A stretch of 64,000 nucleotides of DNA from contig NZ_JAUCGR010000001.1 in NCBI RefSeq assembly GCF_030362815.1, positions 674,024 to 738,023 on the forward strand. Reading direction: 5' to 3'. The first letter of the stretch is position 1. Each line of letters begins with the position of its first letter. The notes under the pieces are model-generated. The model worked only from the letters and a program-made list of their open reading frames with translations. It was not told the origin of the DNA and ran no database searches. Below, piece by piece: positions 44,550 through 54,325 of the stretch. The translations under genes and the position numbers were made by a program. Source of the stretch: Cellulomonas edaphi. Lineage in GTDB: Bacteria; Actinomycetota; Actinomycetes; Actinomycetales; Cellulomonadaceae.

Positions 44550-45535
44550 CCGAGGTGCTGCTCGCCGTCGACGGCGGCGGCTCGAAGACCGACGTGCTCG
44601 CGATCGGGCTCGACGGCACGGTGCTCGCCCATGCCCGCGGCGGCGGCTCGTGCCCGCAGGTCATCGGCGTAGACCCGGCGCTCGCGGTGGTCGACGCGCT
44701 CGTGACGACCGTCCTCGACGAGGTGCCGGGGGCGAGGGTGGTCCGCGCCGGGGTGTACCTGTCGGGCCTCGACCTGCCCGTGGAGATCGCGACCTTCACC
44801 GCCGCCCTCGCCGCCCTGCCGTGGTTCCCGCGCGACGCGGCGGTGGTGGACAACGACACGTTCGCCCTGCTCAGGGCGGGCACGCAGGCCGACGAGGGCG
44901 TCGCGGTGGTGTGCGGGACGGGCATCAACTGCGTGGGCCGACGAGCCGACGGTGCCACGGCCCGCTTCCCCGCCCTCGGCCGCATCTCGGGCGACTGGGG
45001 CGGCGGCTGGGAGCTGGGGGAGCAGGCCGTCTGGCACGCGGCCCGCGCTCTCGACGGGCGCGGCCCGACGACCTCGCTCACGGCGCTCGTCCCGTCCGCG
45101 CTCGACCGGACCGACATGCTCGCCGTCATCGAGGACCTGCACTTCGGCAGGCTCTCGGACCGGGCCTACACCCTCCTTGCGCCCGTGCTGCTCGCCGCCT
45201 CGGCCGCGGGCGATGCGGTGGCCCGGTCTGTGGTGGAGCGCCAGGCCGACGAGATCGCCGCGTTGGCGCTCGCCGCCCTGGCCCGGCTCGACCTGATGGA
45301 CTCCGACGTCCCCGTGGTGCTCGGGGGCGGGGTCATGGCGGCGCGCGACGCGATCCTCACCGACGGCATCCGCTCGCGGATCGTCGCGGCCGCACCGCGT
45401 GCCGTGCTGTCGTTCGTCACCGAGCGCCCCGTGCTCGGTGCTGCTCTGCTGGTGGTCGAGGCGGCGGGAGCGGGCACCGCCGCCGAGCAGCGCGTCCGCT
45501 CGACCGTCGGCGCCCACGCCGCGCTCGCCACCTGA
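44546..45535 (+). CDS. BadF/BadG/BcrA-type sugar kinase (CsnK-like)
   Basis: A 329-residue ASKHA-fold kinase of the BadF/BadG group, which includes N-acetylglucosamine and glucosamine kinases. Phosphate 1 is LLAVDGGGSKTDVLAI, phosphate 2 and adenosine motifs are VVCGTGINCVG and VVLGGGVMAARDAIL, with ISGDWGGGWELGEQA typical of GlcNAc-kinase-like members. In this cluster it would phosphorylate imported glucosamine or its dimer to give the substrate of GH4. The ATG overlaps the GH4 stop (ATGA). The chitosanase gene follows 26 bases later. Confidence 0.87.
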   Translation: MTEVLLAVDGGGSKTDVLAIGLDGTVLAHARGGGSCPQVIGVDPALAVVDALVTTVLDEVPGARVVRAGVYLSGLDLPVEIATFTAALAALPWFPRDAAVVDNDTFALLRAGTQADEGVAVVCGTGINCVGRRADGATARFPALGRISGDWGGGWELGEQAVWHAARALDGRGPTTSLTALVPSALDRTDMLAVIEDLHFGRLSDRAYTLLAPVLLAASAAGDAVARSVVERQADEIAALALAALARLDLMDSDVPVVLGGGVMAARDAILTDGIRSRIVAAAPRAVLSFVTERPVLGAALLVVEAAGAGTAAEQRVRSTVGAHAALAT

Positions 45536-45561
45536 GCCCGCCCGCACCGAGGAGGCCCGCC

Positions 45562-46431
45562 GTGCCCGCACGACCGCTCGTCGCGGTGCCGATCGCGATC
45601 GCTCTGGCGTGCGCGGGCTGCACGTCGACGCCCTCCGCCGGTCCGTCGTCGACCGTGAGCACGCCGACCACCGCCGAGCCGCCCGCATCGACGCCCTCCG
45701 CAGTGGCGACTGCACCCCCGGCGCGCGTGGGCCTGGACGAGCCGGGCCACAAGGAGCTGGCGATGGAGCTCGTGTCGAGCGCCGAGAACTCGTCGCTGGA
45801 CTGGAGGGCGCAGTACGGCTACATCGAGGACATCGGCGACGGCCGTGGCTACACCGCGGGCATCGTCGGCTTCTGCTCCGGCACCTCGGACATGCTCGAG
45901 CTCGTCGGGGCGTACACCGCGACCTCGCCCGACAACCCGCTCGCGCCGTACCTGCCCGCGCTGCGCGCCGTCGACGGCAGCGACTCCCACGAGGGACTCG
46001 ACCCGGGCTTCGTCCCCGCCTGGAAGCAGGCCGCCGACGATCCCGTCTTCCAGGCGGCGCAGGACCGCGAGCGCGACACCGTCTACTTCGACCCGGCCGT
46101 GGCGCTCGCGAAGGCGGACGGACTGGGCGCGCTCGGGCAGTTCGCGTACTACGACGCCGCGGTGATGCACGGGTTCGACGGCATGCAGGGCGTGCGCTCC
46201 CGCGCGCTGGTTGAGGCCGCGACCCCGGCTGCCGGCGGCGACGAGACGGCCTACCTCGCCGCGTTCCTCGACGAGCGGGTGGTCGAGATGAACAAGGAGG
46301 AGGCGCACTCGGACACCTCCCGGGTGGACGACGCGCAGCGCGTGTTCCTCGACGCGGGGAACCTGGAGCTGGATCCGCCGCTGCGCTGGCACGTGTACGG
46401 CGACGCGTACGAGATCGCCGCGCTCGGCTGA
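45562..46431 (+). CDS. csn: GH46 chitosanase with lipoprotein-like N terminus
   Basis: A 289-residue exported chitosanase that cuts beta-1,4 glucosamine chains. From about residue 57 it follows the Streptomyces N174-type enzyme closely: KELAMELVSSAENSSLDW carries the general acid E75 and IEDIGDGRGYTAG carries D93. Later blocks DRERDTVYFDPA and ALGQFAYYDAAVMHG are also family marks. The N terminus (ALACAGCTSTPS) has a lipobox-like site at C20, then a Ser/Thr/Pro linker of about 35 residues. This implies membrane anchoring, unlike the freely secreted family norm. GTG at 45562 follows GAGGAGG. It ends the ROK-ABC-GH4-kinase operon, convergent with radA. Confidence 0.93.
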   Translation: MPARPLVAVPIAIALACAGCTSTPSAGPSSTVSTPTTAEPPASTPSAVATAPPARVGLDEPGHKELAMELVSSAENSSLDWRAQYGYIEDIGDGRGYTAGIVGFCSGTSDMLELVGAYTATSPDNPLAPYLPALRAVDGSDSHEGLDPGFVPAWKQAADDPVFQAAQDRERDTVYFDPAVALAKADGLGALGQFAYYDAAVMHGFDGMQGVRSRALVEAATPAAGGDETAYLAAFLDERVVEMNKEEAHSDTSRVDDAQRVFLDAGNLELDPPLRWHVYGDAYEIAALG

Positions 46432-46437
46432 GACAGC

Positions 46438-47859
46438 TCAGTCCCGCCGGAGCGGAACCACGTTGTCGGTCATGCTCGCCACCTGCACGGCCTGCGCCAG
46501 GTCGGAGGCGCCCAGCACGGTCATGCCGGTCGGGACGGCCAGCCCGGCGACCGAGGCGTGCGGCACGATCGCGCGGGTGAAGCCGAGCCGGGCGGCCTCC
46601 GCCAGGCGGCGGCCGACACCCGTGACGTTGCGGATCTCCCCGGCGAGTCCGACCTCGCCGATCGCCACGAGTCCGCGCGGGAGCGAGGTGTTCTCGCGCG
46701 ACCCGACCGCGGCGAGGGCGAGTGCGAGGTCCGCGGCGGGCTCGACGACCCGCGCGCCGCCCACCGTCGAGAGGTAGACGTCCTGGTCGGCCAGTCGCGC
46801 GCCCAGGCGGCGCTGCAGCACGGCGAGCACCATGGCGAGGCGGGAGGAGTCGATCCCGCTGGTCGTGCGCCGCGGGTTCGGGACCTGGGACGGGGCGACC
46901 AGCGCTTGGATCTCCGTGGCGAGCGGGCGCCGGCCCTCGAGCGTCACCGTGAGGCACGTGCCCGGCACGGGGCTGTGCGCCTGGGACATGAACAGGCCCG
47001 AGGGGTCGGCGAGGCCCACGATGCCCTGCTCCGAGAGGTCGAAGCAGCCCACCTCGTCGGTGGGGCCGTAGCGGTTCTTGGTGGCGCGCAGCATCCGCAG
47101 CCGCGAGTGGCGGTCGCCCTCGAACTGGCAGACCACGTCGACGAGGTGCTCGAGCGTGCGCGGCCCGGCCACGGAGCCGTCCTTGGTGACGTGGCCGACG
47201 AGCACCACCGGAAGGTCCCGCGACTTGGCCGCCTGGATCACCGCGGCGCTGACCTCGCGGACCTGCGCGACGCCGCCCGCCGTGCCCTCGACGGCCGCCG
47301 ACGCGATGGTCTGGACGGAGTCGAGCACGAAGAGGTCGGGGTCCACCTGCTCGATGTGGCCCAGGACCGTGGCCAGGTCGGTCTCGTCGGCGAGCAGCAG
47401 GTTCGGGTCGAGCGCGTCGATGCGACCGGCTCGCAGCCGGACCTGCGCGACGGACTCCTCGCCGGTCACGTACAGCACGCGCCGGCCGCCTCGGGCTGCC
47501 CGTGCGGCGACGTCGAGCAGCAGGGTCGACTTGCCGACGCCCGGCTCCCCGGCCAGCAGCACCACGGCGCCCGGCACCAGGCCGCCGCCGAGCACGCGGT
47601 CCAGCTCGTCGACCCCGGTGGGCCGTGCGTGCGCCGACTCCACGGAGATCTCGCTGATCGGCCGCGCCGGCGCGCGCGTGGGCGCGGTCGCCACCGTGCG
47701 CGGTGCGCCGCCGCCGGGGCCGGTGTCCTCGAGGACGGACCCCCACGCCTGGCACTCGCCGCACCGACCCGCCCACTTCGCGGAGGTCCAGCCGCACTCG
47801 GTGCAGCGGAAGCCGGGGCGGGCCGCCTTCTCGGCGCGGCGGGTCGCGGTGGTGCTCAT
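46438..47859 (-). CDS. radA: DNA repair protein RadA
   Basis: A 473-residue RadA/Sms protein, a RecA-related motor that helps branch migration and processing of recombination intermediates. Order: C4 zinc finger C19, C22, C33, C36 (FRCTECGWTSAKWAGRCGEC); Walker A GEPGVGKST with K110; Walker B region LFVLDSVQTI; the RadA signature KNRYG (RATKNRYGPTDEVG); and a C-terminal Lon-like domain (SLPRGLVAIGEVGLAGEI). Length is typical. The ATG at 47859 precedes the zinc finger; no strong ribosome site is seen. It is convergent with the chitosanase gene, six bases apart. Confidence 0.97.
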   Translation of the reverse strand: MSTTATRRAEKAARPGFRCTECGWTSAKWAGRCGECQAWGSVLEDTGPGGGAPRTVATAPTRAPARPISEISVESAHARPTGVDELDRVLGGGLVPGAVVLLAGEPGVGKSTLLLDVAARAARGGRRVLYVTGEESVAQVRLRAGRIDALDPNLLLADETDLATVLGHIEQVDPDLFVLDSVQTIASAAVEGTAGGVAQVREVSAAVIQAAKSRDLPVVLVGHVTKDGSVAGPRTLEHLVDVVCQFEGDRHSRLRMLRATKNRYGPTDEVGCFDLSEQGIVGLADPSGLFMSQAHSPVPGTCLTVTLEGRRPLATEIQALVAPSQVPNPRRTTSGIDSSRLAMVLAVLQRRLGARLADQDVYLSTVGGARVVEPAADLALALAAVGSRENTSLPRGLVAIGEVGLAGEIRNVTGVGRRLAEAARLGFTRAIVPHASVAGLAVPTGMTVLGASDLAQAVQVASMTDNVVPLRRD

Positions 47860-47937
47860 GCCACGGACCGTAGCCGCCCGCACCGACACACCCCGTCAGG
47901 CGGGCCCGCCACCCGCACGACGTGACGCGTCCCGCAG

Positions 47938-49386
47938 TCAGGACGACAGCGGCCAGGTCCAGTCGTGGTACGGATCCTCCACGCCCCAGCCGCTGCCGTA
48001 CCGCTCCTCGAGGAAGGCCTCCGGCCGGTGCGGCACGGGCACGTCCCGGCCGCGCAGCTCACGGCGCCCGTGCGGCTCGAGGACGTCGAGGGCCATCGTC
48101 TCGAGCCGCATCGACGTCATGTGCAGCGTCGCGAGCTCGCCGTCCACCAGATAGGGGAAGACGTCGACGTGCCGCTTCGTGGCGCGCTCGATGACGTGGA
48201 AGTTGAGTCCCGTCGGGTTGCTCCAGATGCCGTAGCCCCGGCTGCGCAGCTGGGACTTGAGCGCGTCGAGCGCGGGCTTGGCCGCCGCCGCGTCGGTGGC
48301 GTCGAGGCGGAACAGCATGTCGATGTCGTCGTCGTGCTTGAGGAAGTCGCCCTCGCGCACCGCACCCAGCAACGTGCCGTAGGCCAGGACCAGCGGGTGG
48401 CCCAGCTCGGCGAACTCGGTCGAGAGGCGCTCGACCAGGTCGAGGTGCCCGTCCGCGTCGGTCTGCAGGGCGCCCAGCTCGGACACCCCGTGGCGCGTGA
48501 TCGCGTGCGGCCCCAGGCCCGCGCACGCGGCGAACCGGTTCACGTCGTCGGTGAGCCTGCGCAGGGCCGCCCGGTCGGGGAGCACGTCGCCGAACGAGCG
48601 GATGCTGGTGGCGGTGCGGGGGACGGCCACCCGCTGCGCCACCAGCAGGGCTGCGAGCAGGTGCGACTCCGCCTCGGTGAGGCCGGGTGCGTCGGGGCGC
48701 GGGCTGCTCGGCACGAGCGCGAAGAGCAGGCGCAGGTCCTCGCGGCTCGTGGTGCCGATGCTCCCGGACCCGGCGGCATCGACCAGGTGGGCCAGGACGG
48801 CCGCGCGCGTGCGCTGCGCCCACTGCGCCCGCCGCCACCGCGGAGGGCGAAGCCGCAGCCCGACGAGCCGCTCGACGACCGCGACCGCCGCGGCCAGGTC
48901 GTCGTCCTGCAGGTCCCACAGCGTGGTCCACGGCGCGTCCGGGGACCCCACCCGCGCCTTGACCACCATGGACCGGCTGCGCCGGCCGGCTCCGTCGCGG
49001 CGGTTGTACAGGCGCAGCGAGGTGGCGCCGACGGGCTCCACGAACCTCACCTGCCACCACGGCCCGGCCTGCTTGCGGGTGGTCAGCGGGGTCCCCCCGG
49101 TCAGCGGGGCGGCGGGGTCCTGCGGGCGGGTCTTGGCGATCGAGCTGGCCGTCGCCACGATGGCCGACGCGGGCACCTTCACGAGCGCGTTGCCGCGCGC
49201 GAGCTCGATGAGCCGGACCGACAGGCTCTCCTGCGGTGTGCGCGGCAGCTGCAGCCGCAGGGCGACGAGGTCGGGCGGGAGGGCGACCTCGACGCGGTCC
49301 ACGACCTTGGCCCCGTAGAAGCCGAGAGACGGGAAGAGCGTCGCGCGCGTCCGTGCGTCCCACCGCGCGTCGATGGCGTCGGTCAT
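47938..49386 (-). CDS. LicD-family protein with N-terminal beta-sandwich extension
   Basis: A 482-residue protein without signal peptide. The C-terminal third (about 328-480) is LicD-like: [20 protein letters not shown] followed by DIDM, then [17 protein letters not shown]. This is the metal-binding core of enzymes that transfer phosphocholine or related groups onto surface glycans. The N-terminal part (about 40-165) has [19 protein letters not shown] and [18 protein letters not shown], a pattern of F5/8-type galactose-binding sandwiches. The middle is helical. Such a fusion suggests targeting to a glycan acceptor (inference). ATG at 49386; a second ATG four codons upstream (49398) is possible. 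Divergent from an ABC exporter. Confidence 0.75.
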   Translation of the reverse strand: MTDAIDARWDARTRATLFPSLGFYGAKVVDRVEVALPPDLVALRLQLPRTPQESLSVRLIELARGNALVKVPASAIVATASSIAKTRPQDPAAPLTGGTPLTTRKQAGPWWQVRFVEPVGATSLRLYNRRDGAGRRSRSMVVKARVGSPDAPWTTLWDLQDDDLAAAVAVVERLVGLRLRPPRWRRAQWAQRTRAAVLAHLVDAAGSGSIGTTSREDLRLLFALVPSSPRPDAPGLTEAESHLLAALLVAQRVAVPRTATSIRSFGDVLPDRAALRRLTDDVNRFAACAGLGPHAITRHGVSELGALQTDADGHLDLVERLSTEFAELGHPLVLAYGTLLGAVREGDFLKHDDDIDMLFRLDATDAAAAKPALDALKSQLRSRGYGIWSNPTGLNFHVIERATKRHVDVFPYLVDGELATLHMTSMRLETMALDVLEPHGRRELRGRDVPVPHRPEAFLEERYGSGWGVEDPYHDWTWPLSS

Positions 49387-49546
49387 CCGTCTCCTCATCC
49401 GACCCGGTGCGACCCCCGAGGTCGCGGCGCACCACAGGATGCCACGAGCCGCTCGAACGCCGGGATCGGCGAGTCCTTGGCCGGCGAGTCCGCGCAGGTG
49501 TTGGGTGGAGGGGTTGCCTGCTGCGCGCCGACCCGAAGGACGAGCC

Positions 49547-50464
49547 ATGACCGACGCCATCCGTGCCACCGGGCTCGTCAAGACGTTCGGCCCCAAGCGC
49601 GCGCTGGACGGCTTCGACCTGCAGGTGGCGAGCGGCGAGGTGCACGGCTTCCTGGGGCCCAACGGCGCCGGGAAGTCGACCACCATCCGGGTGCTGCTGG
49701 GCCTGCTCAAGGCCGACGCCGGAGAGGTCACGCTGCTGGGTGGCGACCCGTGGCGCGATGCCGTGGCCCTGCACCGCCGGCTCGCGTACGTGCCCGGGGA
49801 CGTGACGCTGTGGCCGACGTTGTCCGGCGGGGAGTCGATCGACCTGCTGGGCAGGCTGCGCGGCGGCCTCGACCCTCGACGCCGGGCCGACCTCGTCGAC
49901 CGGTTCGAGCTGGACACCAAGGTCAAGGGGCGCGCCTACTCCAAGGGCAACCGGCAGAAGGTCGCGCTCGTCGCCGCGCTGGCGGCGGACGTCGAGCTGC
50001 TGCTCATGGACGAGCCCACCAGCGGCCTCGACCCGCTCATGGAGGCGCTGTTCCAGGAGGTGGTGCGGGAGGCCGCGGCCGACGGGCGCACGGTGCTGCT
50101 GTCCAGCCACATCCTGGCCGAGGTCGAGGCGCTGGCCCGGCGCGTCACGATCATCCGCGCGGGCAGGGCCGTGCAGAGCGGGTCGCTCGAGGAGCTCCGC
50201 TCGCTGACGCGCACCTCGGTGACCGTCGGCGTCCGGGACCCCGACGGGGCGCTCGCGGCGCTGAGCACGCGCGCCGGGGTCCACCACGCGCGTCAGGACG
50301 ACGGCCACGTGACGTTCGACGTCGATGCGGACGCGCTCGACGGCGTGCTCGCGACACTGCCGGCGCACGGCGTGCACTCCCTGGTCGCGCACCCGCCCAC
50401 GCTCGAGGACCTCTTCCTGCGGCAGTACGGCGAGGAGCTCGCCACCATGAAGGCGGAGCAGTGA
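49547..50464 (+). CDS. ABC-2 exporter ATP-binding protein
   Basis: A 305-residue cytoplasmic ATPase. Walker A is GPNGAGKST (37-45), the signature reads YSKGNRQKV rather than LSGGQ, as in drug/antibiotic exporter ATPases of this branch, and Walker B is [12 protein letters not shown]. The C-terminal tail beyond the ATPase domain (about 220-305) has [20 protein letters not shown] and [15 protein letters not shown], the usual DUF4162-like end. The ATG at 49547 is preceded by GAAGGACGAGCC. It overlaps the permease start (GTGA), forming a two-gene export system whose substrate is unknown. Confidence 0.9.
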   Translation: MTDAIRATGLVKTFGPKRALDGFDLQVASGEVHGFLGPNGAGKSTTIRVLLGLLKADAGEVTLLGGDPWRDAVALHRRLAYVPGDVTLWPTLSGGESIDLLGRLRGGLDPRRRADLVDRFELDTKVKGRAYSKGNRQKVALVAALAADVELLLMDEPTSGLDPLMEALFQEVVREAAADGRTVLLSSHILAEVEALARRVTIIRAGRAVQSGSLEELRSLTRTSVTVGVRDPDGALAALSTRAGVHHARQDDGHVTFDVDADALDGVLATLPAHGVHSLVAHPPTLEDLFLRQYGEELATMKAEQ

Positions 50465-52071
50465 CGGCGGTCGCCGAGCGCACGTCGGACCCGCTCGCGG
50501 GGACGCGCGGCCTGGTGCGGCTGGCACTGCGGGCGGACCGCTGGCGCATCGCGGTGTGGGCCGTGGCGGTCGCCTGGCTGAGCGTCGTCTCGGTGCAGGC
50601 GCTCGAGACGGTCTACACCTCGCCGGAGTCGCGGGCCGCGCGCGCCGAGCTCATCGCGTCACCCGCCGCGACGGCCCTCGCCGGCCCCGGGTACGGGCTC
50701 GACGACTACACGATCGGCGCGATGACGGCCAACGAGCTCGCGCTGTGGATCATGCTGCCCGTCGCGATCATGGCCGTCCTGGCGGTCACGCGGCACCTGC
50801 GCGCCCCCGAGGAGGACGGCCGCCTGGAGCTGGTGCGGTCGCAGCCCGTCGGGTCTGCGGCGCCGGTCGTCGCGGGGCTCGTGGCGGCGGCCGCGGCGGT
50901 GCTGGCGGTCGGTGGTCTCACCTTCGTCGGCCTGCTCACCACGTCGCTCGACCCGGCCGGGTCGGCCCTCATGTGCGCCTCGGTCGTCGTCGTCGCGCTC
51001 GTGCTGGCCGGGGCGTCCGCTGTCGCGTCCCAGCTCTCGACCCACGCACGCACCGCGTCGTCGCTGGGGATGGCTGCCGTCGGAGCTGCCTTCGTGCTGC
51101 GGGCGGTCGGTGACGTCCAAGGCCCCCGAAGCACGAGCGTGTGGTCCTGGCTGTCGCCGTTCGGCTGGTCGCAGGCCACCGCGCCCTACACCGTCGACCG
51201 GTGGTGGCCGCTGCTGCTCGGCCTCGCGGCCACCGCCGTGAGCATCGCCGTCGCGTTCGCGCTCGCGGGTCGGCGCGACCTCGGCACGGGCCTCCTGCCC
51301 GACCGGCCGGGGCGCGAGCACGGCCGGGTCGGCGGCGTCGTCGGGCTGACGTGGAGGCGTCAGCGCACCGCGATCTGGTCGTGGGGCGCGGCCATCGTGC
51401 TGTCCGGCCTGCTGGTGGGTGTGCTCGCGGCGCAGCTGGTCGACTTCGTGGCCGAGCAGCCCGCGTTCGCCGACCTCTACCCCGGGGGCGTGGGCGGTGC
51501 GACGGCCGCCGCCTTCGCGCTCTACAGCGTCTTCCTGGCGGTGCTGGCGTCCGCGTACGTCACCACGGCGGTCGGTGCGGCCCGCCACGAGGAGACCTCC
51601 GGCCGGGCGGAGACGTTGCTGGCGCTGCCGCTGTCCCGCACGCGCTGGCTGGGCGCACAGCTGGGGCTCGCGCTGGGTGCGGCCGTGACGATGCTGCTGG
51701 TGGCCGGCGTGGTGATGGGTCTGACGGCTGCGGCGAGCCTGGACGACGACAGCCAGGTGGCGACCCTGGTGGGTGCGACGGCCGTGACCGTCCCGGGGGT
51801 GCTGTGCGTGCTGGCCTTCGCCGTGCTGGTGCTCGGGTGCGCTCCGCGCGCGTTCCCGCTGGTGTGGGCCTACGTCGCCTACGTCGGCGTGATGGCGATG
51901 TTCGGCGAGCTGCTCCCCGACGGGGCGGACGTCGCGTCGCCCTTCACGTACCTGCCCGCCCTTCCCGCGGAACCGATGAGCTGGGCACCCGTGGTGGCGT
52001 GCACGCTCGTCGCCCTCGTGCTCGCGCTCGGCGGGCTGGCCGGCTTCCGCCGACGCGATCTGGGCGCCTGA
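50461..52071 (+). CDS. ABC-2 exporter permease (polyketide-antibiotic exporter type)
   Basis: A 536-residue membrane protein with about 12 predicted helices in two halves, the arrangement of the TnrB-like permeases often annotated as exporters of polyketide antibiotics. N-terminal half: [20 protein letters not shown], then [20 protein letters not shown] with the [11 protein letters not shown] loop. A second, homologous loop [20 protein letters not shown] begins the C-terminal half, indicating internal duplication. GTG at 50461 overlaps the ATPase stop. No biosynthetic cluster is nearby, so the exported compound or lipid is unknown. Confidence 0.88.
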   Translation: MTAVAERTSDPLAGTRGLVRLALRADRWRIAVWAVAVAWLSVVSVQALETVYTSPESRAARAELIASPAATALAGPGYGLDDYTIGAMTANELALWIMLPVAIMAVLAVTRHLRAPEEDGRLELVRSQPVGSAAPVVAGLVAAAAAVLAVGGLTFVGLLTTSLDPAGSALMCASVVVVALVLAGASAVASQLSTHARTASSLGMAAVGAAFVLRAVGDVQGPRSTSVWSWLSPFGWSQATAPYTVDRWWPLLLGLAATAVSIAVAFALAGRRDLGTGLLPDRPGREHGRVGGVVGLTWRRQRTAIWSWGAAIVLSGLLVGVLAAQLVDFVAEQPAFADLYPGGVGGATAAAFALYSVFLAVLASAYVTTAVGAARHEETSGRAETLLALPLSRTRWLGAQLGLALGAAVTMLLVAGVVMGLTAAASLDDDSQVATLVGATAVTVPGVLCVLAFAVLVLGCAPRAFPLVWAYVAYVGVMAMFGELLPDGADVASPFTYLPALPAEPMSWAPVVACTLVALVLALGGLAGFRRRDLGA

Positions 52072-52141
52072 GGAGGGCGGGCTCGGGCCCTGGATAGGCT
52101 GCGGGCGTCCGGCACCGGACGTCACGACGAGGGGGACAGCG

Positions 52142-52822
52142 ATGAGCGACACCGGGGGACCCGTGCGGCCCGGACCGGACGCGGACGGACCGGAGCCGGC
52201 CGCGCCCGACGGCACTGGCGCGACGAGCAGGAACCGCCCCGCCTGGCTGGTCCCGGCCGCCGTCGTGGCCGCGGTGGTCGTCGTCGCCGGGATCGTGGTC
52301 GCGGTCGTCGTCTCTCGGGGCGGCGACGCCGACCCGGCGGGCACGCCCGTCGCGACGCCGACCATCGTGGGACCAGTCCCCACGCCGACCGTCACACCCG
52401 CCCAGCGCAAGGACCCCACGGCGTTCACCGCGGCGCTGCCCGCGAGCGTGCTCCAGTACGCGTTCACGGGGGAGAAGCCGGCTGCTGCGTGGGCCAAGGC
52501 CGGCGCGGTCGAGGCCGTGACCGACACCTACTCCGACGGTGGCACGGGCACGCTCGTCGTCGACGCCGGGCAGTTCCCGACGGCCAAGGAGGCGACCGCG
52601 TTCGCGAAGACCCTGCTGGACGGCGACGGCACGGTCGACGCCGACGCCGGGCTGCCGGCCGCGGGCGAGGTCAGCGCAGGCGGCACGAAGGTCGGCACCT
52701 TCGTGATCCAGGACCGGGGCGACGGCACCGGCGTCGCGGTGTGGACCAACCGCACCTCGGTGTTCCGTCTGGTGACGGCGGTCGAGGACGTCGTCAACGC
52801 CTACAACGCGTACCCGCTCTGA
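52142..52822 (+). CDS. membrane-anchored protein with Pro/Thr linker, unknown
   Basis: A 226-residue protein with a Pro/Asp-rich cytoplasmic N terminus (1-33), one membrane helix (about 35-58) and an extracytoplasmic domain after a Pro/Thr linker (TPTIVGPVPTPTVTPAQ). The domain contains AATAFAKTLLDG-like helix (KEATAFAKTLLDG) and strands such as GTLVVDAGQF and GVAVWTNRTSVFRLV. I do not recognise the family. ATG at 52142 is preceded by GAGGGGGACAGC. It is in line with the ABC exporter 70 bases upstream and convergent with the histidine kinase. Confidence 0.75.
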   Translation: MSDTGGPVRPGPDADGPEPAAPDGTGATSRNRPAWLVPAAVVAAVVVVAGIVVAVVVSRGGDADPAGTPVATPTIVGPVPTPTVTPAQRKDPTAFTAALPASVLQYAFTGEKPAAAWAKAGAVEAVTDTYSDGGTGTLVVDAGQFPTAKEATAFAKTLLDGDGTVDADAGLPAAGEVSAGGTKVGTFVIQDRGDGTGVAVWTNRTSVFRLVTAVEDVVNAYNAYPL

Positions 52823-52834
52823 CCGACCGGTTGC

Positions 52835-54325
52835 TCACGTGCGCGCAGCCGCGGGCAGGCGCACCGTGAACGTCGTCCCGCCGCGCGGTCCGGCTCCCGC
52901 GGTGATGCGGCCGTCGTGCGCGCCCACCACGGCGTCGACGATAGCCAGCCCCAGGCCCGTGGATCCCGTGCCGCGCGTGCGGGACTCGTCGCCGCGCGTG
53001 AAGCGCTGGAACAGGGAGTCGCGCAGCTCGTCGGGGATGCCGGGTCCGTCGTCCGTCACCCGCACCTCGACGTCCGTGCCGACACTGCGCACCTGCACGG
53101 TGACGGTGGTGCCGGCGGGCGTGTGCAGGCGCGCGTTGGTGAGCAGGTTCGCGAACACCTGCCGCAGCCGGTGCTCGTCGCCGAGCACGAGCGGCCCGTC
53201 GTCGTCCTCGTCCACCTCCGGAAGGTCCAGCAGCCATTCGTGGTCCGGACCCGCCGCGTGCGCGTCGCCCACGGCGTCGATCGCGAGCATGCCGAGGTCG
53301 ACGGGCGCGGCCTCGAGCGTGCGCCCCGCGTCGAGGCGCGCCAGCAGCAGCATGTCCTCGACGAGGGCCGTCATGCGCGCGGCCTCGGACTCGATGCGGC
53401 CCATCGCGGTGACCGCACCGTCGGGCAGCACCTCGGGCGAGCGGCGCACCAGCTCGGCGTAGCCGCGGATCGAGGCCAGCGGCGTGCGCAGCTCGTGGCT
53501 CGCGTCGGCCACGAACTGGCGCACCTGCGACTCGGACTCGTGCCGGGCCGTCAGCGCCTCGGCCACGTGACCGAGGAGCTCGTTGAGCGCCGAGCCCACC
53601 TGGCCGACCTCGGTGGCGGGGTCCGTGTCGCGCTCGGCCACGCGCTCCGCGAGCACCACCTCGCCGCGGTCCAGCGGGAGCTTGCTCACGCGCGTCGCGG
53701 TCGCGGCCATCCGGTCCAGCGGCCGCAGCTCGCGCCGCACCAGCAGCAGGCCAAGGGCGGCGGCCGCCAGGAGGGCGAGGACGCCGACCACCAGCTCCAC
53801 GACGACGAAGCGGGTGACCGTGCTGGTCACCGCCGCGGTGGGCAGCGCCGTCACGGCGGTCGCGCCGCTGGACGTGGTGGTCGAGATGGCGCGGTAGTGA
53901 CCGAGCGGGTCCAGGTCCACCGGGTGGACCTCGCCGTCGCTGGGCACGGCGAGCAGGGTGTCCACCTGGGCGTCGTCGAGGTACTGGCGCTCGCCCGACT
54001 CGTCGATGTAGTCGGCGCGCACGGCGTCCTCGTCGCCCTGCCGGAACAGGTTGATGGTGCCGGCGGCCTGGCCGGGCACCCGGTTGCCGGGGCTCGGGCG
54101 GTCGATGGCGCCAGGGCCGTCGGTGCTCGGGTCGCGCGCCCACGCGGGCGCGTTGACGGCGCGCTGGTTCGCGGCGTGCAGCTGGTCGTCCACCTGCCGC
54201 ACCAGCGACCCGCGCAGGGCGAGGGCGGAGACGGCGCCCATGCCGAGCGCGACCACGGCAACGAGGGACACCAGGACGACGACGAGCCGCCGGCGCAGGG
54301 TCCAGCGCGACGGCGTGCGCATCAC
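52835..54325 (-). CDS. sensor histidine kinase
   Basis: A 496-residue membrane sensor kinase. Membrane helices at about 13-37 and 172-196 enclose a 135-residue extracytoplasmic sensor region; HAMP follows (about 197-260). The phosphoacceptor is H277 in VADASHELRTPLASI. The ATPase domain has VFANLLTNARLHTP (N box), VTDDGPGIP (G1) and GTGSTGLGLAIV (G2). GTG at 54325 overlaps the regulator stop; ATG at 54322 is equally possible. The architecture resembles TrcS/MprB-type kinases. The signal is unknown. Confidence 0.93.
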   Translation of the reverse strand: MMRTPSRWTLRRRLVVVLVSLVAVVALGMGAVSALALRGSLVRQVDDQLHAANQRAVNAPAWARDPSTDGPGAIDRPSPGNRVPGQAAGTINLFRQGDEDAVRADYIDESGERQYLDDAQVDTLLAVPSDGEVHPVDLDPLGHYRAISTTTSSGATAVTALPTAAVTSTVTRFVVVELVVGVLALLAAAALGLLLVRRELRPLDRMAATATRVSKLPLDRGEVVLAERVAERDTDPATEVGQVGSALNELLGHVAEALTARHESESQVRQFVADASHELRTPLASIRGYAELVRRSPEVLPDGAVTAMGRIESEAARMTALVEDMLLLARLDAGRTLEAAPVDLGMLAIDAVGDAHAAGPDHEWLLDLPEVDEDDDGPLVLGDEHRLRQVFANLLTNARLHTPAGTTVTVQVRSVGTDVEVRVTDDGPGIPDELRDSLFQRFTRGDESRTRGTGSTGLGLAIVDAVVGAHDGRITAGAGPRGGTTFTVRLPAAART

